Shown: piece by piece, positions 56,201 through 64,000 of the stretch | Layout: each line of letters opens with the position of its first letter | Position numbering within the stretch: position 1 is the first letter of the stretch | Notes under the pieces: model-generated | Told to the model about the DNA's origin: nothing | Seen by the model: only the letters and a program-made list of their open reading frames with translations | Databases searched by the model: none | NCBI RefSeq assembly: GCF_019192735.1 | Contig: NZ_JAHTKP010000010.1 | Coordinates: 62,001-126,000, forward strand | DNA length: 64,000 bases | Reading direction: 5' to 3' | Source: Kitasatospora aureofaciens | GTDB taxonomy: Bacteria > Actinomycetota > Actinomycetes > Streptomycetales > Streptomycetaceae | Position numbers and translations under genes: made by a program

Positions 56201-59200
56201 GCTCGTCGACGCGACCGAGGAACATCAGGACGCCGTCCCGGGTCCACTTGGCGAGGTCGCCGGTGCGGTACATCCGGCTGCCGGCCGGGCCGAACGGGTC
56301 GGCCACGAAGCGCTCGGCGCTCTGGCCGGGGCGGCCGAGGTAGCCGCGGGCGAGGCCGGCGCCGGCGATGTAGAGCTCGCCCGGGACGCCCGGCGGGACC
56401 TGCCGCAGCGAGCGGTCCAGCACGTGCACCCGGGTGTTCGGGACGGGCGTGCCGATCGGCGGCTCGACCGCGCCCGCCAGCGGCGCGCTGATGGTGGCGC
56501 AGACCGTGGTCTCGGTGGGGCCGTAGGCGTTGACCATCCGGCGGCCGGCGGACCAGCGCCCCGCCAGCTCTGGTGGCGTCGCCTCACCGGCGACCAGCAG
56601 GGTGAGGCCGGCCGGGATCTCGTCGTCGGTCATCACACCGAGCGCGGCCGGCGGGATGGTCGCCTGGGTGACCCGCTGCTCCGTCAGCAGCCCGGCCAGC
56701 GGCGTGCCGGGGTCCAGCCGCGAGGGCGGCGCCAGGACGAGCGTGGAGCCGGACAGCAGCGCCTTGCACAGCTCGGCGAAGGCGGCGTCGAAGCTCGGCG
56801 AGGCGAACTGAAGCACCCGGCTGCCGGGGCCGAGGCCGAGCGCCTCGACGTAGGCGGCCAACAGGCTGGCGAAGCCCGCGTGCGAGACCACCACGCCCTT
56901 GGGCCGGCCGGTGGAGCCGGAGGTGTAGATGACGTACGCCGGGTGCTGGACCGTCAGCCGGGCCTCGGGAGCGGTGTCCGGGGCCTGGTCGACGCGGGCG
57001 GCGGTGGCCTCGTCGTCGAGCAGGAGCACAGTGGTGCCGTCGGCCAGCGGCAGGCTCGCCGCGATCTCCCTGGTAGTGACGACCACACCCGGCCGGGCGT
57101 CGGCGAGCATGTAGGCGAGGCGATCGGTCGGGTAGGCCAGGTCGAGCGGCACGTACGCCGCACCGGCCTTGTGCACCGCCAGCACCGCGGCCGGCCAGTC
57201 GAGCGATCGGGGCAGCGCCAGCCCGACGAAGGTCTCCGGCCCGGCGCCCTCGGCACGCAGCACCTGGGCCAACTTGTTGGCTCGGCGGTCGAGTTCGGCG
57301 AACGACAGCACCGCGCCCTCGAAGGCCACCGCGATGTCGTCGGGCGCCGCCGCGACCCGGCGGGCGTACAGCTCGGGGAAGGTGGCCGGCGCGATGTCCC
57401 GCGCGGTGTCGTTGGCGGCCGCGAGCAGCGCCTGCTCGGCCCCGGTGAGCAGCGGGAGGTCGTCGACGCGCAGATCCGGGTTGACCGCGACCCGCTCCAG
57501 CAGGCGCACCAGGCGGCGGAACAGGTCCTCCACCGTGGCGCGGTCGAACAGGTCGAGCCGGAAGTCGATCAGCGCCTGCATGCCGGCCGGGGAGCCGTCC
57601 GGGGCGGTGCTCTCGTTGAAGGTGAACGCGAGGTCGAACTGGGTGGCGTTGACCGGCACCGGGTACGCGGCCGCGTCGACGCCGGGCAGGCCCACCGGCG
57701 AGGTGTTGGCCCCGTCCAGGTTCTGGACGTTCAGCCAGGTTTGGAAGAGCGGATGCCAGGCGAGCGAGCGCTCCGGGTTGAGCAGCTCGACCAGGCGCTC
57801 GAAGGGCACCTCCTGGTTGGCGTACGCGGCGAGGTCGTACTCGCGGACCCGGCCGAGCAGTTCCCGGAAGGTGGGGGTGCCGGAGGTGTCGGTGCGCAGG
57901 ACGAGCGTGTTGACGAAGAAGCCGATCATCCCCTCCAGCGCCTTGTCGTTGCGCCCGGCGATCGGCGAGCCCATGGGGATGTCGGTGCCCGCGCCGAGAG
58001 AGGTGAACAGCGAGGCGAGGCCGGCCTGGAGCACCATGAACAGGCTGGTCTCGGTCTTGCGCGCGACAGCGGCCAGGGCACGGTGCAGCTCCGGCGAGAC
58101 CTCGGCCTCGACCGTCTCGGCGGTGTAGTCGGCCTCCACCGGGCGGGGTCGGTCGGTCGGCAGCGCCAGGACGTCCGGCGCGCCGTCGAGCCGGCGCCGC
58201 CAGAAGTCGAGCTGCTTGGAGACCAGGCTCTCCGGGTCGCCCTCCTCACCGAGGACCTCGTAGTTCCAGATCGCGTAGTCGGCGTACTGGACGGGCAGCG
58301 GCTCCCACCGCGGCACCTGCCCGCCGGCCCGGGCCAGGTAGGCCCCGGTGAGATCGACGGCGAAGGGGCCGACCGACCAGCCGTCACCGGCGATGTGATG
58401 CAGGAGGATCAGCAGGGCGTGCTCCTGCGGCGCCGTGCGGAACAGCGTGGCCCGCAGCGGGGTCTCGGTGGCCAGGTCGAAGTCGCGGGCGGCCTGCTCG
58501 GCGATCGCCGCGTCCAGCGCCGATTCCTCGATGTCGATCACGACGAGCTCCGCCGCGCCCTGCTCCGGGGAGAGGATCAGCTGGTGGGCGGCACCGTCGG
58601 TCTCCGGGAAGATCGTCCGCAGCACCTCGTGACGGGTCGTGACGTCCCGGAGCGCCGCCCGCAGGGCCTCGTGGTCGAGTTCGCCGGTCAGCCGCAGGCC
58701 GACGCTGATGTTGTGCGCGGCGGCACCGTTCTCGAAGCGGTTGAGGAACCAGAGCCGGCGCTGCGCGTACGACAGCGGGATGCGCTCCGGGCGCTCGACC
58801 GGCACCACCGGCGGGCGGGCGTCGTCGGCCTCGACCAGCTTGGCCGCGAGTTCGGCCACGGTGGGCGCCTCCCACAGCACGCGCAGCGGCAGTTCGACCG
58901 AGAAGGCGGTGCGGGCGCGGCTGACCACGCGGGTGGCGTGCAGCGAATGGCCGCCCAGCTCGAAGAAGTTGTCGTGGATGCCGACCGACGGCAGGCGCAG
59001 CGTCTCCATGAAGAGGCCGCAGAGGATCTCCTCCTGCGGTGTCCGCGGCGCGGCCGCGGCCGACGCGGCGGCGAAGTCAGGTGCGGGCAGCGCCTTGCGG
59101 TCGATCTTGCCGTTGGGGGTCAGCGGCAGCGCGTCGAGCCGGACGAACGCCGACGGCACCATGTACTCGGGCAGCCGCCCGGCCAGGCCCTCGCGCAGCG

Positions 59201-61937
59201 CGGGGACGGCCAGGGCGGCGCCGGGGATGGCGACGACATAGGCGGCCAGCCGCTTCTCGCCCGATGCGTCCTCGTGCGCCACGACGGCGGCCTGGGCGAC
59301 CTCGGGCAGCGCGCAGAGCGCCGTCTCGATCTCACCGAGCTCGATCCGGAAGCCGCGGACCTTGACCTGGTCGTCGGTGCGGCCGGCGAACTCCAGGTCG
59401 CCGTCGGCCGTCCACCGGGCGACGTCGCCGGTGCGGTACATCCGGGTGCCGGGCGCGCCGTACGGGCAGGCGACGAACCGCTCGGCGGTCAGGTCCGGGC
59501 GGCCGAGGTAGCCGCGCACCACGCCGGCGCCGGCGATGTAGAGGTCACCGGGGACGCCGGGCGGCACCAGCGCCAGACCGGCGTCCAGGACGTAGACCTG
59601 GGTGTTGGCGATCGGCTTGCCGATCACGGGGGTACCGCCCGACGCGTCGAGCGAGGCGGCGGTCGACCACACGGTGGTCTCGGTGGGCCCGTAGAGGTTG
59701 GTCACGCCGGCCGACAGGTCGGCCAGCCGGGCGGCCAGGCCCGCGGGCAGCGCCTCGCCGCCGACCAGCACACGCAACCCGGCGACCGCACCGGGGTGTT
59801 GCGACACGAGCGCCTGCCAGAGGGTGGGGGTGGCCTGCATGGCCGAGACACCCGAGTCCGCCAGGAGCCCGGCCAGCCGCTCGACGTCGCGGACCTCGTC
59901 GCGACCGGCCAGCACCACTGTCGCCCCGGAGACCAGCGGGACGTACAGTTCCAGTCCGGCGATGTCGAAGGAGATCGTGGTCACCGCGGCCAGCCGGTCG
60001 CCGGGCCGCAGGGCGAAGCGGTCGCGCATGTCGATCACGAAGTTGGCGAGGTTGTCGCGGGTGACGACAACACCCTTCGGACGGCCGGTGGAACCGGACG
60101 TGTAGATGGCGTACGCGGGGTTGGCACCGGCCACAGGTGCGGCATCGGGCGCGTCGCCGGGCAGGGCGGCGAGGCGCTCGCGGGTCTCCGGGTCGTCCAG
60201 CAGCACACGTTCGGTCCCCGGCAGAGGGGGCACCGATGCCACCGAGGAGTCGGTGACCACGACCGCGGGCGCGGCATCGCGCACGATGTACTCGATCCGC
60301 TCGGCCGGGTACTCCGGATCCAGCGGAATGTAGAGACCGCCGGTCTTCTGGACGGCGAGCAGGGTGGCCACCAGGTCCGTACCTCGCGGCAGCGCCACCG
60401 CGACCGGCGTCTCCGGGCCGACCCCGAGGCCGGCCAGCAGCCGGGCGATCCGGTTGGCCCGCGCGTCCAGCTCCCCGTACGACATCTCGGTGCCGTCGGC
60501 GACCACCGCCACGGCCGACGGATCGGCGGCCACCGCGGTCTCGAACAGCTCCTGCACCGACGCCGTGATCGGGCGGCCGTCGAGCCGGTTCCACTCCTCC
60601 AGCACCCGGCGGCGTTCCTGTGCGCTGAGCACCTCGGCTCGGCCGACCGGAAGCGACGGGTCGGACTCGATCTGCTCCAGGAGGCGGATGAATCCGTCCA
60701 GCACGCCCTGGGCCCGGCCGCCGTCGTACAGGTCGGGCCGGTATCCCAGCCGCAGGCGCAGGGTGGGCCCGGGCGTGGGGAACAGCGACAGCGGGTAGTG
60801 GGTCGCGTCCTGGCCGGTGAGGTCGGTGATCCGGGGCCCCGCGGCCGGTGCCGGCGCCTTGTCGTTGTTCAGCGGGTAGTTCTCGAAGACGACGAGGGTG
60901 TCGAAGAGCTCGCCGGTCACCGGCGTCAACGCCTGGATGGCCGAGAGCGGCAGGTGATGGTGGTCCATCAGCGCCGTCTGCTGCCGCTGGACGTCGGTCA
61001 GCAGCTCCGTCCAGGACCCGGCGTGGTCGATCTCCACCCGCACGGGCAGCGTGTTGATGAACAGGCCGACCATCGACTCCACACCGGGCAGGCCGGCGGG
61101 GCGACCGGAGACGGTCGCCCCGAAGGTGACGTCGGTGCGACCGGTCAGGCGGCCCAGCAGGACGGCCCAGGCGCTCTGCATCACCGTGTTGAGCGTGACG
61201 CCGGTGCGCCGGGCCAGGTCGGCCAGCCGGCGGGTGAGGTCCTCGGACAGCTCGCCGACCAGGTCCTCGGGCGACACCGACGTGCGGCGGTCACCGTCCG
61301 GGACCAGCAGGGTCGGCGAGTCGACACCGGCCAGCGCGCCACGCCAGGCCTCCTCGGCCGCGTCCTTGTCCTGCTTGGCGAGCCAGGCCAGGTAGTTGCG
61401 ATACGGCGTGACCGGAGGGAGGGTCAGGTCCTGGCCGCCCGCGCAGTAGTGCTGGAACAGCTCCTGGACGACCAGTGGGGAGGACCACCCGTCCAGGAGG
61501 ATGTGGTGCGAGGTGAGGACGAGCCAGAAGGCCTCGTCCGCCACCCGGATCATGTGCAGTCGCAGCAGCGGGGGGCGCTCCATGTCGAAGCCACGGGAGC
61601 GGTCCTCGGCCGCGAAGGCGGTCACCCGGGCCGACTGCTCCGCCTCCGGTACGTCCCGGAAGTCCACGACGTTCAGGGGGAGTTCGACGTCACGCTGGAT
61701 CACCTGAATCGGGTCGCCGTTCTTGCGGCGACGGAAGGAGGCCCGCAGTCCGGCGTGGCGGCGCAGCAGGGCGTTCCCGGCCGCGCGCATGGCCTCGATG
61801 TCGACCGGTCCGGCTATGCGGACCGCCAGTTGCGACAGGTAGACGTCCAGGGCGTCGTCGGCGAATTGCGCGTGGAACAGCAGCCCCTCCTGAAGCGGCG
61901 ACAAAGGCAGAAGGTCCTCAATGCGTGACTGCTTCAC
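50217..61937 (-). CDS. terminating NRPS, C-A(Gly)-T-C-A(aromatic)-T-E-C-A(Asn)-T-TE
   Basis: This 3906-aa protein has C1 (about 5-430; IEDLLPLSPLQEGLLFHAQ, the type that follows an E domain), A1 (460-945), T1 (~996), C2 (1056-1490, HHIAGDGWS), A2 (1520-2000), T2 (~2052, TGGDS), E (2116-2590; intact HHLAVDGVSWRVL), C3 (2605-3040, again post-E type), A3 (3060-3545), T3 (~3592) and TE (3640-3906; nucleophile GWSLGG, late His in GCGHPYLM). The codes I read: A1 D-I-L-Q-L-G-L-V-W (Gly); A2 D-A-A-T-L-A-A-V-C (Phe/Tyr/beta-hydroxy-Tyr group); A3 D-M-T-K-V-G-E-V-G (Asn-like). It starts at GTG 61937 with GGGAGC upstream. It accepts a D-configured peptide from the truncated NRPS upstream and releases the product, probably by cyclisation. 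Confidence 0.95.
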   Translation of the reverse strand: MKQSRIEDLLPLSPLQEGLLFHAQFADDALDVYLSQLAVRIAGPVDIEAMRAAGNALLRRHAGLRASFRRRKNGDPIQVIQRDVELPLNVVDFRDVPEAEQSARVTAFAAEDRSRGFDMERPPLLRLHMIRVADEAFWLVLTSHHILLDGWSSPLVVQELFQHYCAGGQDLTLPPVTPYRNYLAWLAKQDKDAAEEAWRGALAGVDSPTLLVPDGDRRTSVSPEDLVGELSEDLTRRLADLARRTGVTLNTVMQSAWAVLLGRLTGRTDVTFGATVSGRPAGLPGVESMVGLFINTLPVRVEIDHAGSWTELLTDVQRQQTALMDHHHLPLSAIQALTPVTGELFDTLVVFENYPLNNDKAPAPAAGPRITDLTGQDATHYPLSLFPTPGPTLRLRLGYRPDLYDGGRAQGVLDGFIRLLEQIESDPSLPVGRAEVLSAQERRRVLEEWNRLDGRPITASVQELFETAVAADPSAVAVVADGTEMSYGELDARANRIARLLAGLGVGPETPVAVALPRGTDLVATLLAVQKTGGLYIPLDPEYPAERIEYIVRDAAPAVVVTDSSVASVPPLPGTERVLLDDPETRERLAALPGDAPDAAPVAGANPAYAIYTSGSTGRPKGVVVTRDNLANFVIDMRDRFALRPGDRLAAVTTISFDIAGLELYVPLVSGATVVLAGRDEVRDVERLAGLLADSGVSAMQATPTLWQALVSQHPGAVAGLRVLVGGEALPAGLAARLADLSAGVTNLYGPTETTVWSTAASLDASGGTPVIGKPIANTQVYVLDAGLALVPPGVPGDLYIAGAGVVRGYLGRPDLTAERFVACPYGAPGTRMYRTGDVARWTADGDLEFAGRTDDQVKVRGFRIELGEIETALCALPEVAQAAVVAHEDASGEKRLAAYVVAIPGAALAVPALREGLAGRLPEYMVPSAFVRLDALPLTPNGKIDRKALPAPDFAAASAAAAPRTPQEEILCGLFMETLRLPSVGIHDNFFELGGHSLHATRVVSRARTAFSVELPLRVLWEAPTVAELAAKLVEADDARPPVVPVERPERIPLSYAQRRLWFLNRFENGAAAHNISVGLRLTGELDHEALRAALRDVTTRHEVLRTIFPETDGAAHQLILSPEQGAAELVVIDIEESALDAAIAEQAARDFDLATETPLRATLFRTAPQEHALLILLHHIAGDGWSVGPFAVDLTGAYLARAGGQVPRWEPLPVQYADYAIWNYEVLGEEGDPESLVSKQLDFWRRRLDGAPDVLALPTDRPRPVEADYTAETVEAEVSPELHRALAAVARKTETSLFMVLQAGLASLFTSLGAGTDIPMGSPIAGRNDKALEGMIGFFVNTLVLRTDTSGTPTFRELLGRVREYDLAAYANQEVPFERLVELLNPERSLAWHPLFQTWLNVQNLDGANTSPVGLPGVDAAAYPVPVNATQFDLAFTFNESTAPDGSPAGMQALIDFRLDLFDRATVEDLFRRLVRLLERVAVNPDLRVDDLPLLTGAEQALLAAANDTARDIAPATFPELYARRVAAAPDDIAVAFEGAVLSFAELDRRANKLAQVLRAEGAGPETFVGLALPRSLDWPAAVLAVHKAGAAYVPLDLAYPTDRLAYMLADARPGVVVTTREIAASLPLADGTTVLLLDDEATAARVDQAPDTAPEARLTVQHPAYVIYTSGSTGRPKGVVVSHAGFASLLAAYVEALGLGPGSRVLQFASPSFDAAFAELCKALLSGSTLVLAPPSRLDPGTPLAGLLTEQRVTQATIPPAALGVMTDDEIPAGLTLLVAGEATPPELAGRWSAGRRMVNAYGPTETTVCATISAPLAGAVEPPIGTPVPNTRVHVLDRSLRQVPPGVPGELYIAGAGLARGYLGRPGQSAERFVADPFGPAGSRMYRTGDLAKWTRDGVLMFLGRVDEQVKLHGFRIELGEIRSALLRRAGVAQAEVLVREDRPGEQRLVAYAVAEVGARPLAGAELRTAVAAELPEYMVPAAVVVLDALPLTPNGKTDRKALPAPDFAPAKDAAAARTPEEELLASLFAEILGVESIGVHDSFFDTGGDSIMSIQLVRKARNAGLKLSPRDVFEHKTVAALARTIAAAAPAEEAGPAAASAPAGAGVGPVPLTPIIHWMRERGGRPDRFNQTNLLVVPADLGEQRLEAALQSLLDHHDVLRMRLRRTGGVVWNLEVPERRTRRAADCLRRVDIAGLDAEQAQARIGEEAEAAWDRLDPEAGAMLQAVWFDAGPHTPGRLLLTIHHLAVDGVSWRVLLPDLAQAWTAAAAGTPAELDPVGTSFREWAQILTDAAQQPARIEELQHWLDTLADPEPALADRPLNARRDITSTARRMVLELPAGETAALLTTVPAAFHARVNDVLLSAFAVAVAEWRRGRDRGEGPVLVNLEGHGREEIVEQAELSRTVGWFTSLFPVRLDPGTYEWADFSAGGASAGRVLKRIKEQLRAVPENGIGYGLLRYLNPQTAPVLSRLPEPQISFNYLGRFAGAGAEDDAALVEWGTAPEGFAASGGSDPDRPLAHVVDINAMTRDLPDGPRLGVDLAWAGELLGEDDARELGENWLSALTALVRHVERSEAGGYSPSDLTLVPLTQDEIDAVESAGRERLEDVLPLTPMQEGLLFHAQLDEDGPDIYTIQLGIDLAGELDADRLRNAAAALLRRHPNLRAGFRHQGLSRPVQVVLGDLELPWTELDFTSVPEGERAARLDALMDEDRLRRFDPERPPLLRFTLIRMGDCLARFLMTNHHLLLDGWSGPLLVRELFALYESGGDESVLPEVTPYRDYLAWLGRQDRQAALAAWGEVLAGVDGATLIAPEADDVAAAVPGDVLVELDETATAEVTALARRHGVTLNTVVQAAWGVVLARLTGRDDVVFGSTVSGRPAELPGVETMVGLFINTVPVRVGLSADRTWASLLEAVQRQQTSVMDYHHLGLQDILRLVDSDKLFDTIVVTENFPLEGDADPGAEEGLRIVGGYGTDGNHYPVSLVAMPGRRLRLRLGYRPDALDRAAVEAVGARLVRAIDSMIADPVQQVDRADLLAEDERRTLLGEFDDTARPAPALVPERFEAQVTRTPEAPAVLLADGSALSYAELNAAADDLAAELVEAGVGPERLVALALPRSADLVIAALAVLKAGGGYLPVDPGDPADRLAYVLADARPVLVLTRSDSAPGLPSTDAPVRLLDRPRPAGTGEPATRTADGQRWRAQAPAYVIYTSGSTGRPKGVVVQHGSFAQYIDYAAEAYPSARERALLHSPVSFDMAVTSLFAPLVTGGCVHVAELEQAEGDRRQPAFLKVTPSHLALLSGLDPECSPTGELVIGGEQLLGEPLDQWRSAHPGVAVINEYGPTEATVGCAVLRLEPGAAAPSGAVPVGRPTPNTRLYVLDAGLRLVPLGSAGELYIGGAQLARGYLHRPDLTASRFVADPLGVPGERLYRTGDLARWNADGQLEYLGRVDDQVKVRGYRVELGEIEAALTADPEVGQAAVVLREEAGRSRRLVGYLVPADAGPDLPAVRERLAARVPDYMVPAAFVVLGELPLNANGKVDRRALPAPEYGPKEWSGPRTPQEEILCGLFREVLGIERVGVHDSFFDLGGDSIMSMSLVNRIRSAFGVKLSIRTVLAAPNVAELAGRLGGDAEQDSLEVLLPLREYGSRSPLFCVHPAGGLSWSYSALLQHIDAERPIHGLQCRGLSGGQPLPDTIAEMAADYVEQIRKVQPSGPYHLLGWSLGGTVIHEMAVQLRAAGERVALLANLDEFPLDRSLPLPDRTPDEQDALRVMLDFVGYDLDALGDGPLDHADVVAMLRAKQSVLASLDVDDVAALARVYANNRRLFAAYEPPVYDGDLLVLVAEPDRSVSASDIAGRVGAWQPFVEGRIEHRVIGCGHPYLMQPEWAAEVARVINEKLREPK

Positions 61938-62178
61938 GACACGTGCTCCCTGGCGTCTTCGTGGTTCAAGAAAGAAATGAGGTCCGTCGTCGGCGGACGG
62001 GAATTGAGGAACTGCGACGTGGCTCTCGACGGTACCCGCAGGACACCGCCACGCCGGATGTGCATCAACAACTCGGATATGGCCGGGTGGCCGGGCCCGG
62101 GCGCCAAAGCCACGGACGGACCCCGTGTGGGCCCGCCCGGGCTCCGGCGGCCGCCGGCTGCGTTTCGGACGGAGCCGA

Positions 62179-64000
62179 TCAGTCGTCCAACTCGGCGAGG
62201 AGGTCGTCCAGTTCGTCCTGGCTGACGTCGACGAGATCCATGTCCGAGGGCGTGTGACGCACCGTCACTCCGCTGTCGGCGTGCTGCGCCAGCACCTGCA
62301 GGGCCCTGGTCCAGGAGTCGGCGAGGTCTTCGACCAGCGCCTGGTCGAGCAGTGCCGACGGCCACTGCCAGACGACCGCCAACTCCGTTCCGCCGGGGCG
62401 GTCCTGGGCGGAGGCGGTGACCTCCAGCGCGTGGGCGACCGGCATCCGCGGGTCCTCGCCGCCGATCGCGCCCGCCTCCGGGGCGAGCGCCCAGTCGGCG
62501 GCCTCCGGAGCGGCCGTCGTGTTGAAGCGGCCGAGGTAGTTGAAACCGATCTGCGGCTCGGCCAGGCCACGCAGCGAGGGCGCGGTGTCCTGGTTGAGGT
62601 ACCGCAGCAGGCCGTAGCCGATCCCGCGGTCGGGAATCGCCCGCAGCTGCTCCTTGGTCCGGGCGAGGAGGTCGCCCAGCGCCGCTCCGCCGGCCCAGAC
62701 GTCGGCCCAGTCCACTCGGCCCGGGTCGAGCACGACCGGATACATGCTGGTGAACCAGCCGACCGTGCGCGACAGTTCGGCGTGCTCCACGATCTCCTCC
62801 CGGCCGTGCCCCTCCAGTGCCACCAGGAGGCCCTGGGTGGAACCGCCGAAGCGCCGGCGGCGCCAGTCGGCGACGGCGAGGGTCATGCCCGTGAGCAGCA
62901 CGTCGTTCACCGACGCGTTGAACAGCGCGGGCAGGCGCGTGAGCAGGACCTCCGTGGTGTCGGCCGGAAGCGACCGGGTGACCGTACGCGCGGTGCCTGT
63001 GAGGTCCCGAGCCGGATCCACGGTCAGCTCGGCCAGCGGGGCCGGAGCGCCGGAGAGCCGGTGCCGCCAGCCGGAGAGCTCGGCGAGGCGTTCCGCCCGC
63101 GCCGCCTCCTCGACCAGCGCCCGCGACCAGTGGCGCAGCGAGGTGCCGACCGGCTGGAGTTCCGGCGTGCGCCCGGCGCTCACCGCCGCCCAGGCCTGTA
63201 CCAGATCCGGCAGCAGGATCCGCCACGAGACGCCGTCGACGACGAGGTGGTGCGCCGCGAACAGCAGTCGGCCGCGCTCCTGGGGGCCGGCGTCGAACCA
63301 GACGAACTGGAGCATGACGCCGTCCTCCGGGGCGAGTCGGTCCAGGGCCGACTCCCCGTGCTCGGTGAGGGCCGCCACCCGGCCGGCTTCGTCCAGCCCG
63401 GCGATGTCGACGCACTGGATCAGGCCGTCGGCCCGGACCGTACCGGGCCGCGTCACCTCCAGCGTCCACTCCGACTCGGTCCTCCTCAGCCGCGCGCGCA
63501 GGGCGTCGTGGTGGTCCAGCAGCGCCTGCAGGGTTTCGGCGAGCCGGTCCCGGTCGAGCCCGGCCGGGGTCTGGAGCACCATCGACTGGTGGAACCGGTC
63601 GACGGGGCCGCCCCGCTCGCGCAGCCAGCTCATGATCGGGGTGGCCGGCAGCTCGCCGACGCCGTCGTCCTGGACCACAGGGGCGGCCTGCGCGTCGTCG
63701 GCGACCGCCGCGAGCGCGGCGACGGTCTGGTGCTGGAACACGTCGCGCGGCCTGAGGACCAGCCCGGCCTTGTGCGCCTTGCTGACGAGTTGGATGGAGA
63801 CGATGCTGTCACCGCCGATGTGGAAGAAGTTGTCGTCCACCCCGACCTCCGGCAGACCGAGCACCTCGGCGAACAGCCCGGCCAGCAGACGCTCCGCCTC
63901 GGTACGCGGTTTGCGGCCCGCGACGACCTCGCCGAAGTCCGGTGCGGGCAGCGCCCGCTCGTCGAGCTTGCTGTTGACGGTCATCGGCAGCGCCCGGAGC
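62179..64000 (-). CDS. NRPS, C-terminal T-E portion, truncated by the window edge
   Basis: The visible 606 codons begin inside the end of an A domain ([15 protein letters not shown], motif A10). They continue with a carrier domain (FFHIGGDSIVSIQLV) and an E domain with intact catalytic elements (HHLVVDGVSWRILL, EGHGREEIVEHAELSRTVGWFTS, NYLGRF). No C domain or thioesterase follows, so it must hand a D-residue to a post-E C domain, exactly what starts the next gene 241 bases on. Specificity of its A domain lies outside the window. The apparent ATG at 63984 is internal, not a start. Confidence 0.93.
   Translation of the reverse strand, partial: LRALPMTVNSKLDERALPAPDFGEVVAGRKPRTEAERLLAGLFAEVLGLPEVGVDDNFFHIGGDSIVSIQLVSKAHKAGLVLRPRDVFQHQTVAALAAVADDAQAAPVVQDDGVGELPATPIMSWLRERGGPVDRFHQSMVLQTPAGLDRDRLAETLQALLDHHDALRARLRRTESEWTLEVTRPGTVRADGLIQCVDIAGLDEAGRVAALTEHGESALDRLAPEDGVMLQFVWFDAGPQERGRLLFAAHHLVVDGVSWRILLPDLVQAWAAVSAGRTPELQPVGTSLRHWSRALVEEAARAERLAELSGWRHRLSGAPAPLAELTVDPARDLTGTARTVTRSLPADTTEVLLTRLPALFNASVNDVLLTGMTLAVADWRRRRFGGSTQGLLVALEGHGREEIVEHAELSRTVGWFTSMYPVVLDPGRVDWADVWAGGAALGDLLARTKEQLRAIPDRGIGYGLLRYLNQDTAPSLRGLAEPQIGFNYLGRFNTTAAPEAADWALAPEAGAIGGEDPRMPVAHALEVTASAQDRPGGTELAVVWQWPSALLDQALVEDLADSWTRALQVLAQHADSGVTVRHTPSDMDLVDVSQDELDDLLAELDD

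Overview
The window is high-GC actinomycete DNA, most likely Streptomyces or Kitasatospora: strong GC3 bias, GTG/TTG starts, SARP/AfsR-type regulators and LuxR-type regulators. It is almost entirely specialised-metabolism DNA. The core is a nonribosomal peptide synthetase (NRPS) locus that supplies its own 4-hydroxyphenylglycine (Hpg). A separate p-terphenyl/arylquinone-type cassette sits at the left edge. I see no rRNA, tRNA, CRISPR array or insertion sequence.

Left part (1-7.4 kb): a LuxR-type regulator cut by the edge faces a three-gene plus-strand operon. That operon encodes a standalone adenylation-thiolation-thioesterase synthetase, an extended SDR and a SnoaL-like protein, the set expected for fusing two arylpyruvates and then reducing and dehydrating the product. 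Behind it are a flavin halogenase-like gene with degenerate hallmark motifs and a divergent 51-aa peptide gene. Regulation and supply (7.5-18.4 kb): a SARP, a full AfsR-like SARP-NB-ARC-TPR regulator, acyl-CoA carboxylase epsilon and carboxyltransferase subunits joined by a 77-bp tandem duplication, an MMPL exporter and a long-chain polyprenyl diphosphate synthase. Accessory operon (18.6-23.4 kb, minus): LuxR regulator, malonyltransferase, type II thioesterase, IclR regulator, DsbA-like protein and MbtH. Hpg supply (23.7-27.9 kb): a YbaK-type deacylase, prephenate dehydrogenase and a fused hydroxymandelate oxidase/Hpg aminotransferase. Hydroxymandelate synthase is not in the window. Next come a secreted peptidoglycan-binding protein, a membrane protein, an unusual P450, a FAD enzyme, a class II aldolase and a flavin reductase (28.1-34.4 kb).

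Assembly line (34.4-64 kb, minus): a 4730-aa four-module NRPS whose A domains read as Thr, an Hpg-like code, an unassigned code and Gly, ending in a degenerate epimerisation (E) domain; a P450 of the PCP-bound amino acid hydroxylase type; a 3906-aa terminating NRPS reading Gly, a D-aromatic residue and Asn, ending in a thioesterase; and the C-terminal end of a third NRPS (T-E) running off the right edge. The order that fits best is the 4730-aa protein first (its first C domain looks like a starter domain), then the truncated protein, then the thioesterase-bearing one. This would give an acyl-Thr-initiated peptide, possibly closed as a depsipeptide. The malonyltransferase and acyl-CoA carboxylase subunits suggest that the acyl starter is polyketide- or fatty-acid-like.

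The most notable pattern I found is a recurring 16-bp imperfect palindrome, best copy TGGCAACTAGCTGCCA. It occurs in at least eight intergenic regions and in several of them lies exactly 6 bp before a recognisable -35/-10 promoter. It would tie the regulators, precursor supply, export and tailoring genes into one regulon.
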